Both the position numbers and the translations under genes were made by a program. Shown in pieces: positions 53,455-64,000 of a stretch of DNA of 64,000 nucleotides. Below the pieces are notes generated by a model. The model was not told the DNA's origin. It made no database searches and was given only the letters and a program-made list of their open reading frames with translations. Each line of letters starts with the position of its first letter. Position 1 is the first letter of the stretch. Source of the DNA: Meconema thalassinum (Eukaryota; Arthropoda; Insecta; Orthoptera; Tettigoniidae); the NCBI GenBank assembly GCA_946902985.2, contig OX336393.1:50839348-50903347 (forward strand). The letters run 5' to 3'.

Positions 53455-54617
53455 TAATTAATGAATAATAATGATTAATTAATGAATACTAATCTCATGT
53501 AATTAATGACTAAATAAATAATGATTAATAAATGAATACTCATATCATGTAATTAATGAATAAATAATGATTAATTAATGAATACTAATATAATGTAATT
53601 AATGAATAAATAATGATTAATTAATGAATACTATTCTCATGTAGGCCTAATTGATCAATAAATAATGATTAATTAATGAATACTAATCTCATGTAATTAA
53701 TGACTAAATAAATAATGATTAATAAATGATTACTAATATCATGTAATTAATGAATAAATAATGATTAATTAATGAATACTAATATCATGTAATTAATGAA
53801 TAAATAATGATTAATTAATGATTACTAATATCATGTAATTAATGAATAAATAATGATTAATTAATGATTACTAATATCATGTAATTAATGAATAAATAAT
53901 GAATACCAATTTCATGTAATTAATAAATAATAATGATTAATTAATGAATACTAATCTCATGTAATTAATGACTAAATAAAAATGATTAATAAATGAATAC
54001 TCATATCTTGTAATTAATGAATAAATAATGATTAATTAATGAATACTAATCTCATGTAATTGACCAATAAATAATGATTAATTAATGAATACTAATCTCA
54101 TGTAATTAATGACTAAATAAATAATGATTAATAAATGATTACTAATAGCATGTAATTAATGAATAAATAATGATTAATTAATGAATACTAATATCATGTA
54201 ATTTATGAATAAATAATGATTAATTAATGATTACTAATATCATGTAATTAATGAATAAATAATGATTAATTAATGATTACTAATATCGTGTAATTAATGA
54301 ATAAATAATGATTAATTAATGAATACCGTACTAATATCATTTAATTAATGAATAAATAAATAATGATTAATTAATGATTACTATATCATGTATTTAATGA
54401 ATAAATACTGATTAATTAATGAATACCGTACTAATATCATTTAATTAATGAATAAATAAATAATGATTAATTAATGATTACTAATATCATGTAATTGATG
54501 AATAAATAATTGATGATTAATTAAAGATTTGAATACTATTCTCATGTAATTTATTTCATACTTAGGGAATTATACCTATTATAATTTGGGCACTATCGTG
54601 TTGACCAACTGAAAATT

Positions 54618-55586
54618 ATTAAAGTTTCTTTTTTTTCACTCAAGTATTATCTTAAGAAACTTATTAATTAAATTAATTTGTGAGCTATTCTGTGACCTTT
54701 GACAAACACAGATTGTTGTCGCATTGTAAAATATAATATAATGAACTATTATATACAAATGTAACGTAAAAGTCACTGTAACGCCGATACTTTTCACACC
54801 TTTGGTCTCGGTAACCCTGGATAACATAATAAGGTATAATGATGCTCTACAGTAGTACCAACCAAAACAATAATAAATTCTTCTCCAAGGTACAGCAAGG
54901 AGCCGATGATTACTCTGGAGTGAAGAACTCGTACGCTCCACTGTTTACGTAACGAGTGCACATACGGGGCAATACCTTGGGGGGAAATGTTAATAAAAAT
55001 AAACTCACACTTAATCAGAGTAAATGTCTGAATCTCCATAATCTAATTTATTGTTAGCAGAATTTAATCTGCCAGATGGCCAAGGGGGAGAGCATATCTC
55101 ATCGCACTGTATTAGTTTATGGAAATGTAGAGTAACCCGGCGAGACGAAATGGAACGAAAATACTGAAGAGCTGTTATGATTGACGGAATAAAAATACTG
55201 CGAGTGCAGCTCAGGTCATGGTGTACACAAGTGGCCCCTTAAGAGATCCTGCTTCGCACTTTGCTGAGAAAATATGTAACAACATGGTGACATCACGCAG
55301 GATCTCAACAGATGTCTGTTGATAGAGTTTTATTGTTTTCATGTTATAGCAAGTCAAATTTTGAATTTTGTGAAGACATTAAAAGATACGTTTTAGTTCT
55401 ACAAGGACCAAATGTCCATGTGTGTGTGTTAACGTGTGTGGAAGTGTATATTTCCCCACCTTCTCCCAATAAATTCCCATATTACTCAACCGTATTGAAT
55501 TAAATTTGGTACAGAGGTGTGCAAATTATTAGACTCGTTATCAGTTTTCCACCATTTCCTTGTTATTTTCTATGATTTTATACAGT
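54618..55586. other. Unassigned DNA
   Basis: No gene or repeat recognised. Open frames near 54636-55039 are under 105 codons with no domain. Confidence 0.5.
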
Positions 55587-57078
55587 AACAAGTTGTTACG
55601 TGAAGAACTATACAGCCTATTTTCATATATCCTACTTATGTTAATTGCCTCTATCTACATACAAAATTTCAGTTTGATTGCTGTAATTGATTCGTAGATA
55701 TTGAGAACCGACTAAATATTTCGGATGGTCGCCATGTTGGATTTTATATATGTAGGTCCTAGAGTTATGTACTGTTACATGAAGATTATTGTGTACGTCT
55801 AACATTCAAACTTCAATCGCAAGATTAGGACACAAGAAGTAACAAGGAGATTTTAAAATTTCGCACAGCTGCCATCTTGTGGTTATGGAAACAATTGAAA
55901 TAAATTAGATTACAATGGATTAACATTCGTATAAGGATTTACTGTACCAAGTTTCACTGCACTCGGATGGTTAAATTGCGAGAAACGTCCATGTGAATAT
56001 ATATAATTCGCGTCGCCGCCATGTGATCACCAGGGTGTTTAAAGTCCTATAGGTGAACTTAAGTTGATAGCCCCTATGATCATAAAAAATAAGTTTGATT
56101 GCTATAATAGATTCATAGATATTCAGAGCCGTATAAATATTTCGGATGGTCGCCATGTTGGATTGTTAAATGCATAGGCCATGGAGTCATGTACCATTAA
56201 AGGAAAATTTATTGCGTAGGTTCATTATTCAATCTTTCACTTCGATCGCATGATTACGACACAAAAAATAAAAACTTAATTTTAAAATTCGCACAGCCGC
56301 CATCTTGAGGTTATGTAAACAATTGAATTAAATTAGATACCAGTGCATTACAATGTGTATAAACATTTCCTGTACCAGATTTCATTGTGTTTGGAACATT
56401 AAATCGCGAGAAAGGTCTATTTAAAATTTTCAAATTCACTTGGCCGCCATGTCCGTTTTGAAGTTAACCGGTTTTTAATAGTACAAAATTTCAGGGTGAT
56501 ACCGCTAATAGTTTCAAAGAATGCCGGTGAAATATTTCGCACATCCGCCATCTTGTGGTTATGAAAACAATTGAACCAAGGTAGATGTCGGTGCATTACA
56601 ATGTGTATAAACTTACTGTATACTGTACCAAGTTTTATTGCGCTTGGTTGGTTAAATCGCGAGAAACGTCTATTTAATAGTCGCAAATTCGCGTGGCCGC
56701 CATGTTGGTTTTGTAGATACCAGTTTTTCAAAAGTCACATAGGTGAACTTCTAGTAGTTGCCTTTATCACCGTATAAAATTCCAGGGTGATATCGGGAAT
56801 AGTTTCGGAAATATTGAATGCTGATCAAATTTTTCGCACAGCCGCCATGTTGGATTGGTGAGACATACCAAAATTTGAAGGGCATGGTCGGGGTCGCCCG
56901 GAATAGTGCTATGAACTTACCGAGTTTCATTGACATCGCTCCAGCCATTTAGAAGTTATTAGGGAGACACACAAAAATCCCTCACACACACACACACACA
57001 AACTCACACACACACAGACAGACACACGGGCAAAAGGTGATCTCATAAGCCTTTTTTTTTCATAAATGAAAATAGGCT
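55587..57078 (+). mobile_element. R2 repeat, copy C
   Basis: It begins AACAAGTTGTTACGTGAAG, then AGCCTATTTTCAT, and ends ATGAAAATAGGCT, so the 13-bp sequence AGCCTATTTTCAT sits inverted near the two ends. Nine YY1-like cores lie near 55733, 55868, 56013, 56150, 56298, 56443, 56546, 56697 and 56842, mostly 135-150 bp apart. A (CA)n-like stretch precedes the end (56980-57025). Confidence 0.8.
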
Positions 57079-57759
57079 AAAATGATTGCAAGGCCCCTGA
57101 AATTATTAAAAATGTTTAACCATTAGTTGCAATCATATTTTCCTATTAGAAACGTACAGTCAAACGAAGAATATGTAGGCTACAGCATCACTTTGTGTTT
57201 GTTGTGTTTAAACCATTTCAATGTTCATAAATGTCAATGTATGATTTATTTCCAAAACGTCCCTACTCCAACTTACAGGAGACGATCACCACCATTTCCA
57301 TTGATAGCAGATTATTAAAACACAGTGTCAGGAGGTGCATAAAAGTAATGACTGAAATTACATTATATTCATAATCATATCTTAATTTAATTATACGAAG
57401 AAACATAAACGTGATTTCTGAAGATTTGCATTTCATGGATTTACGTCACTTTGGAAATATCGACACGATACGACAGTCGCCCCCATCGCTTCATGCGGGA
57501 TTGAACTCATATGAGACAAACTGAAAATCAGTGACCTGGAAAAACTAGAAAACGATATCAAAAAGGGATAGACACCGTCTTCTTCGCAATGGACACCATG
57601 ATAAATAGGCAATGGACCACAAAGGTACGCAATCATACGACTCGCGATTCACGGATTCCACCATAAAATGGTGTGTAGATACGAAATATCATCGAGCAAA
57701 TGAACAGTGTGCAAAATATGTGGCAAAAAGTGCGAACTTTACCACTTCAATCAGTGCAA
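57079..57759. other. Unassigned DNA
   Basis: No gene or family recognised. Confidence 0.5.
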
Positions 57760-58690
57760 AAACAGGATATATATATAAAATATATAAAATGAATATTTGT
57801 TTGTTCATCCTTTAGGCGTACATATACCACTCATCCGATTGCGATCAAATTTTGGTGAGTTGTTGTGAACACTCCTGGGATGCTAATAGTCATAGTAATT
57901 CTACTTTATAACAGATACCGCGCGAGTAGTTTCAACAAATGAGTGTTGTCACGTGATTTGTTTCAACAAAGTCCAACGTGCGTTCATAAACCATTCATCC
58001 CATTGCGACGAAATTTTGGTAAATTATTATTGTTCCCACTCTCGCGAAGGTTTCTAACTTAATAAATCCATTTTACAATAGGTAGCGCACGAGTAGGTTC
58101 AACAAATGAGTGACAGCCCGTGAATTGTTTAAAGAAATCCCGTATGTGTTCGTACACCATTCATCCGATTGCGATGACACTTTGATGAGTTGTTCTATAC
58201 ACTCCCGTGGAGGTTTCTGGTTTAGTAAATCTATTTCACAGTTGGTATCGCACGAGTAGATTCAACAAATGAGCGATGGTGCATGAATCATTTGAATAAA
58301 GTCCCGTATGCGTTCATATACCATTCATCTGAATGCGATGAAACTTTGGTGAGTTGTTGTGTACACTCCTTCGAATTTTTCAGACAATTTTTCAATAGGT
58401 AGCGTACGAGTAGTTTGAATAAATGAGTGACGGTGCGCGAATCGTTTAAATAAAGTTCAGAATGTGTTCATATACCATTCATCTGATTGCGATGAAACTT
58501 TGGTGAGTTGTTGTGCTCACTCACAGCAATGTTTCTGAAATATTAAATCCATTTTACAAAAGTTTAGAGGCAGTAAACGAAAAAAAATCATATTGTGTAT
58601 CCAAAAGCACTTCAACAATCAAAGTTACAACGCCAACACTTTCTTGGATTCGCATTGCAACGCATGCCGGGTACAGCTTGTGAACTATAC
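57760..58690 (+). mobile_element. Probable Helitron-derived block with five modules of about 163 bp
   Basis: After a TATATATA-type stretch, the core CCATTCATCCGATTGCGATG recurs at about 57831, 57990, 58158, 58321 and 58476, each followed by GGTGAGTTGTTGTG and then AACAAATGAGTGA. Near 58660-58682 the sequence GCAACGCATGCCGGGTACAG then CTTGT resembles the 3' end (GCCGGGTACAGCTAG) I associate with insect Helitrons. That link is from memory. No helicase ORF is present, so if correct it is non-autonomous. Confidence 0.45.
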
Positions 58691-59388
58691 AAACTAACAC
58701 ACAGAGAGTCGTGGAATGCTCATTCAAGTGGAACTTTGGTTGTATTAATAGAGATTGTGAACCTTTTCCTGTCCATTCGGTTGCAATAAACGTATTATTA
58801 TAACTGATGAGCAACACTGTATAAACAAAGAATTTAATATAAAACCCAGAACATTTCGCACCCCAGTCGAATTTTGTCGTTAAACCGGGACTCTATAGCA
58901 ACAATAGGATTGAAAGGGATCTCATACTTGACGGCATTGCATTTTATGACATTATTCCAAGCTTTTGTTTGGCTGTATGTTGTATTATAAGCTTAGCCTA
59001 TAATTGAATGGTTTAAGTCAAATTAAATGTATTAATAAATACCTATCTATATTTAATCTTCAACTAAATAGTTTAATTTTAAACTTAATTTGCCCATGAT
59101 TAATCTTCTATTGTATTATATAATTGCATTCTTGATTGAACCACGCAAAATCAACATCATTTAGCAGGCTGTAAAAACACAATTGCAGGAATAAATCTGT
59201 CGGTGAATTAAATGCCGGACAATACACACAGTAAGCCATGTTATGAGGATCGTAATATTTGAAACCAGATTTAAACATTTCACTTGTGGGACAAAATGAC
59301 GTTCAGCGTCTAAAATCTGAGAAGGAAGTCACTGCATTTTAAATAATGTCACGAGTGCCACTTAGCCGTACTATTGTATTCAATTGAT
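58691..59388. other. Unassigned DNA
   Basis: AT-rich; no gene or family recognised. Confidence 0.5.
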
Positions 59389-59897
59389 TGCATTTATAGT
59401 GGGTTGGTTACTTAGTTTAGGGGCTGCGACAACGCGGTCATGTATCCCCGTGTACTTTGAGTGTGTGTGTAGAATCTGTCTGACAACCGGTGTTAATTGT
59501 GATGGCTGTATTAGAGTGTGTTGTCTGTTTTAATTCAAGTGAGGACTGCTGACGATAATTTCAAGTAGTTCCTACTTTTCTTATCATCCACGACACTTAG
59601 CTGCAAAGTTGGCTACTAGATGCCGTCGCAACCAGCACATGGTGACGAACGTTGGAACGTAGGAGCATTAATCAAATCTAACCTAAAAATTTTGCTTCAC
59701 ACAATTGAAATTAGTGGAAGGTTCATTTACATGCCATAAATGTATGACATGGGCCCGCTGGATTTACTTCTCCTCTGAAGGAAGGCGTACTGAGGGATTT
59801 TTAACACTCTTACAAAAAATTAGTATTAATATTTTGCAAAAGTTCCCCCTAATCTATACCTTTATTGTATTGTATACAAATGATCACTTAGTGGTCA

Positions 59898-59945
59898 TTG
59901 GTACATGTTTCGAGGCCCAATTATTTTGGCCCCTTCATCAGCCGA
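59898..59945 (-). ncRNA. Hammerhead-like motif, left arm
   Basis: In minus sense CTGATGA (59935-59941), an extra A, helix II GGGGCC with GGCCTC (one G-U pair), GAAA (59908-59911), and a two-pair helix III CATG closing on GTA. Helix I is weak (GG/CC, then a mismatch). It has the same compact layout as the Penelope motifs at 3545-3585, but a different sequence. Confidence 0.5.
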
Positions 59946-60211
59946 TATAGATAAAATGTGGTTGGATAGCTTAACAGTAATAAACATTCCTTTCAAAAAC
60001 CTTGTTATGGTGCACCATAATGAAAGGTGAAAGATGTTTACCCCAAAGATACATTGTATTTTTAGTTTTTTTCAAATTTCAACTATTTATTTCTTCCTTC
60101 CTTTAATTCATTCTTTCTATCTTTCTTTCTTTCTATATTTATGTATTTTATTTCCTTATGTATGTAGGAATGTTTATTAGTGTTAAGCTATCCAACCACA
60201 TTTAATCTATA

Positions 60212-60258
60212 TCGGCTGATGAAGGGGCCAAAACAATTAGGCCTCGAAACATGTACCA
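60212..60258 (+). ncRNA. Hammerhead-like motif, right arm
   Basis: CTGATGA at 60216-60222, extra A at 60223, helix II 60224-60229 with 60240-60245, GAAA 60246-60249, a two-pair helix III with an AT loop, and cleavage expected after GTA at 60255. Helix I is short, so activity is doubtful. Confidence 0.5.
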
Positions 60259-60486
60259 ATAACCACTAAGTGATCATTTGTATACAATAAAGGTATTGAT
60301 TAGGGGGAACTTAAGCAAAATATTAATACTAATTGTTGCATCAATACGGAACCAGGATGAACCATTCAAATACTAAAAACTTTCACAAAATCCGACATTT
60401 TCGGCCAGGTTTGACCCCGCGATCTTGGGCATAGAAGCTCATCAATCTATCAACTACGCCACCGAAGCCGTCCTGCAATTATAGTG

Positions 60487-63400
60487 CCAAGTGTACAAAG
60501 TTATAATTTCTTTGTTAATTGATTGTGATTACATAGGTAGTGTTAGTGCACAGATCATGAGGATGTCACTATCATAAACGATCTACAACTGGTAGCAGAT
60601 GATTATTACCTATATGTTACGTTAAAATCGGTCTTTGCCATGTCGACCTGAGTTGCCTTGAACTTTTCTATCGCTCGATCAACTCACATCCCATTCGTCA
60701 CGACCCTACTTGCAACACACTCCTCAGCTCTCCAGCCTAATCAAAATCTACCGCTATAAACATTTGAGCATTTATTAAATTTCAATTTTTGGCTATAGCT
60801 ATGTATTTTACTCACCTGAGATGTTTTATCATTTTAAATGATCTTGTCGCCTTCGTCGTTACGCTGGGGTCTGGCGTTACGTTACGGTGACGGGACGAAA
60901 TGTACCTAGATGCACTGAGGTGTGTGATGTCATAGTACCGCTTGGTGCATGTGTTCGCCGACAATCTCTACTTCGTTAGTATAAGACAAAAATCCCCGAT
61001 TCTTGGATGTCACGGGTAATCTCGAGAACCACTGGATGGATTTTGATGAGGTTTTCATCATTCTGTAAAGGATATCTCGAGGAAAGATTCTGTAGAAAAT
61101 AATTTATATAGGATCAAAGGAAGCCAAGCAGTAACGATCAGTGAAAAAGTCGAAAACAAACTTGGCGACCGTGCGCTTCTTAAGCTTACGCTGGGCAAAC
61201 CGTTAAATATATCAATATACTATGAGCGTAAGAATTGGTCAGCATGAAAAGTTCTACAAAAAAGTCTGCGAGACCATATCTCTATCTTCAATACATCGCC
61301 CACTATCAGTGTTTTTAGACTGGAAGGAAAGGGCACGTCCCCGCGCGCTCTGGTGAGCGTGACGGCATCGCGCGCGCTTGACCTTTCTTTGCCCTTGGTT
61401 TGCACTTGCCGTTCGCGATTAATTTGAAACAAGATAAGCAAATAAGTATTATGCAGATAATTTTCTAACATGTCAAGAGTCTTTGGCTTCGAGCGAAGCG
61501 AGTAGCCTCCAGACTTTCTAGCATTTTGCAGCATTTGTAGATTTAAAATGATACAAAGTCTAGTCTTTCAGATTGACTGTCACTTTTTCAATATGTACTG
61601 TGCCCGATTGGCGAGGAATCCGGGGAGCCATCGACCTTAAATGACCCTTCCGAAACCCCATCTCCCAGGAAGACATATAGGCCGGGAAGGAATGCATCCT
61701 TGGACTGGGAAAGCACTCAAGAAACTGTGCTTCGGGGGGGGTGTCGGGTGCAATAAGAGAAAAAAACACCAGTCCAGAGGAATACAAACTCAACAAATAC
61801 AATAAAGAGGCAAAGCTTACATTTAAATCGCACTTAGCTTATTCAAAAAAGTGGCAGACCCCTAACCACTTCCGAGAGGTGAAAACGGCTAGTCCGTGCT
61901 AACAATGTTCATAATAATTAATTCGTCTCCGTGCGACAATCCTAACAAATTAAGCCTCTCGAAGTGCTACGCAAAAGTGGAAAAACAAAGAATGCAATCT
62001 AAGAGAATGACACGTAGATCTTCCCTATCCAACTACTTCGGAGATTCAATAATAGTAATAATACAAGAATGATTCTACAGCAAGGTGAGTTATTTACTTG
62101 TTTACAATGCAAGATATTACTTACATTTAAAGCATAATAAGTTTAAAGCTACGCTATGACGGTGTCATCTCCAACATTTAACGTTATAATCATTTAATCT
62201 AATGCCTATCGTACGTTTATCATAATGGCAACGATGTAAACGAGAAGCGTTACATCCAAAATGTATTTCCAAGCTAAAGCTATGCATATTCTGAACCTAA
62301 CAGAAAGTATGAAAATCTATCCTAGTTACAACACAAATGAATAACATGTAAACACTCTTAAATTAGATGCGCAATGGGCGCCACTACAGTTACCTTCCTA
62401 CATCGCAAATTCGCTCTTTGCGAACTTGGGTCATGTTTGTGTTGGGAGAGAAACGTTATGTTGGCGATAGCATGAATTAATACATGCCTAACATCGCATC
62501 ATCAGCTTAGCTACCGCGTTTAAACACGTAACTATCTGACTGTCGTCGCTCAATAGGGGAAAGCTATATTTGTATTTAAAATGAGACGAAGAAACAAGTC
62601 TAAGTTATGGTCATCAAGGTTCATTTAAGTTTATGGTTTTATTTAGATTTCATTAGAGTTCCTAGCTTTTGGTTTATATTCAGTTTTAGTTGAAAAAACC
62701 TGATATTTGATTATTACCTTCTTATTTATCAGATTAGTTTATTCCTATCAGTTTCATTGTATTTTTTAATGACCATGTTAAATTCGTATAGTGTAAACAA
62801 TTGGTGTCCCAAGCATCCAATACAAACACTTCATTGGAAGAAAAATCAATTCCAATACCATAAATAGCACCTCAGTGTGCTGATCAATACCACTGATCCA
62901 TTGATCATCTGCTGTAGTACCGTGATAAAAACCGTACGCGTTACCAGCCTATAAAGTACGAAAACTTGTAGTAGCATCTAAGGGTAATCATATCCTACCG
63001 CTGTAGAGTGTTTTTACATTACATGGTTCCTTTTAAATCTATACAATCCAAGCTTGAGGATAAGGTTTAAATATTGCTGGCATAACAGCTGTATACTCTG
63101 AAGTTACAGAAAGGTGTCTCATTTACTCATATATCAGACCTGTGCGCCTGGAAATCTAGCATTTATAAACTTGGGTCTATTGCTTAAAGTCCTATAAAAT
63201 GACCCGTTCTCTCGAACCAAGAATAGCCTGCTTAGCTCATCTTATAATATAGCTTGTTTGGCAATCGTCTGCATGTCAAAAAAAAAGTATTTGTTTCACT
63301 TCTCCACACTACATAAACTGTTTTTCAAGTAACAAGAATGTTTGTTATTCACTGGGTCCACTGCCTTCTATATAATTTACTGAAGAAAAGAGCGCGCTGT

Positions 63401-64000
63401 CGTCGCGTTTGCAATGTCTAAATATACCAAATAAAGTGTGACATTGGCTCCTTTTCACGGCCAACAGCTGGTCGTTGAGTTTCACTTGTTAACATAAAAC
63501 ACTGTTCTTTCAGACAAGATTATGATACAAATCCTACACGTAAAAGAGTGTTGGTTCGATGCTCTGTCGAAGTTATATAAAAAATGTTATGTACAATAAT
63601 GGGTGGCAAATGCTATTATCCTCAACAAGTGCAAATGATACGTTATATTTGTGATTTCTCCACCACCTACGTGTGCATGTTAAGTGTAAATCCTACCTAA
63701 GAATGTGCGGCGTAAGGTCATAATAACTAATCTAGTCCCCACAGCAGGACCGTACATAAAAATAGGTTTTGGCCGTCAGCCTGACTCACGTGTGTTCATC
63801 ATAGTTATGCATGGTTTAGGTTGCCAATTAGGCGTATGGATGGAATGCCTGTAATCCACGTGCTTGCTTTGTAGTACAATCTCAGCCATTACTAAACCAT
63901 TTGACGTGCGATCCCACCATCGCTAGACCATCTGGAGTGCGGTCCGACCGTCGCTAAACCCCGCCATGGCATGGGTCTACTCCATTTCAAAGCTCATGTT
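60487..64000. other. Unassigned DNA
   Basis: I see no recognisable protein, RNA gene or repeat family. Minus-strand frames at 61220-61534 and 61560-61802 are open for 104 and 80 codons without a domain. 61330-61400 is GC-rich (CGCGCGC), and TTCGAGCGAAGCGAG near 61489 forms a small hairpin. It may be low-copy intergenic or intronic DNA. Confidence 0.5.

Larger units (their letters stand above)
47216..54617. repeat. Penelope-derived 46/50-bp satellite array with inverted Penelope ends
   Basis: The unit is GATTAATTAATGAATACTAA plus TCTCATGTAATTAATGGATA plus AATAAT (46 bp), with AAAT often added (50 bp). I estimate nearly 60 units over 47276-54540 once the insertions are removed. At the left end (47216-47275) CGTACCCAAA...AATTACATGA is Penelope terminus sequence; at the right end (54541-54617) CTCATGTAATTTATTTCA...CGTGTTGACCAACTGAAAA is the same terminus in opposite orientation. 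The unit core (TCTCATGTAATT.AT) equals the Penelope sequence next to that terminus. LINE-d and three SINEs interrupt the region. Confidence 0.8.
59811..60384. mobile_element. Foldback element with hammerhead-like arms
   Basis: The arms 59819-59990 and 60168-60332 are reverse complements with few differences (ATTAGTATTAATATTTTGC outermost, then GTTCCCCCTAATC and GGTTGGATAGCTTAACA). A loop of about 175 bp includes a CTTT-rich tract at 60105-60150. No ORF. It could be an inverted pair of truncated Penelope-type pseudo-LTRs or a separate foldback family. Confidence 0.75.
59402..60473 (-). mobile_element. SINE-a with TSD, split by a foldback
   Basis: The tail side is 59402-59810 and the tRNA-like head 60385-60473 (box B region GGTTTGACCCC near 60407). 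The duplication TGCANTTATAGTG lies at 59389-59401 and 60474-60486, one mismatch. The foldback at 59811-60384 lies between AACACTCTT and TTTCACAAAATCCGAC of the family sequence. Confidence 0.82.

Noticed and set aside
61220..61802. Open frames of 104 and 80 codons in the last region
   Set aside because: No domain, no splice context and no start context. Chance is likely, though a cryptic exon cannot be excluded.

Overview
The window is eukaryotic, repeat-dominated DNA, most likely from an insect with a large genome. The evidence is the (CCTAA)n array at the left edge (the complement of the arthropod telomere motif TTAGG), many tRNA-derived SINEs with box A and box B, LINEs with microsatellite tails, a BEL/Pao LTR retrotransposon and a Penelope-like retroelement. 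Several repeats look to me like those of polyneopteran insects such as Orthoptera, but that is an impression from memory and the species cannot be named from the sequence. I found no host protein-coding gene, no true tRNA or rRNA gene and no CRISPR array. Every recognisable protein belongs to a transposable element.

Layout. 1-1503: CCTAA array broken by a 16-bp spacer (about 30 copies) and by one SINE. 1573-10495: one LINE on the minus strand (endonuclease 8862-10273, reverse transcriptase 1690-3387, ATT tail) split by a 5450-bp Penelope-like composite (3400-8849) with a 12-bp target-site duplication, three pseudo-LTRs each holding a hammerhead-ribozyme motif, and an open 816-aa RT/GIY-YIG protein. 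10550-19556: pieces of two more LINEs around a BEL/Pao element (12306-18695) whose flanks do not match as a normal insertion would. 19557-23456: unassigned. 23457-27301: a SINE carrying a 2.79-kb foldback element with 42-bp-repeat inverted arms, plus another SINE. 27302-35477: unassigned DNA, one copy of a 1.5-kb modular repeat (here R2) and several copies of a CCAA-tailed SINE (SINE-a), one an inverted dimer. 35560-40660: LINE ends and a SINE graveyard. 40883-41614: a 41-bp minisatellite that reads as a reverse-transcriptase YADD-box fragment. 42081-45440: two copies of a repeat (R3), the second holding an R2. 47216-54617: an AT-rich 46/50-bp array bounded by inverted Penelope-terminus sequences and interrupted by a LINE and three SINEs. 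55587-57078: the third R2. 57760-58690: a probable Helitron-derived block. 59402-60473: a SINE-a split by a foldback with hammerhead-like motifs in both arms. 60487-64000: unassigned.

The window is a record of nested insertions: Penelope into LINE-a, foldback into SINE-d, R2 into R3, SINE-a into LINE-d into a Penelope-derived satellite, and foldback into SINE-a. The most useful leads are the origin of tandem arrays from transposon pieces (41-bp and 46/50-bp arrays), the R2 repeat with about nine evenly spaced YY1-like motifs, and two unrelated repeat families with the same minimal hammerhead layout. LINE-a, -b and so on, SINE-a and so on, R2 and R3 are labels local to this annotation.
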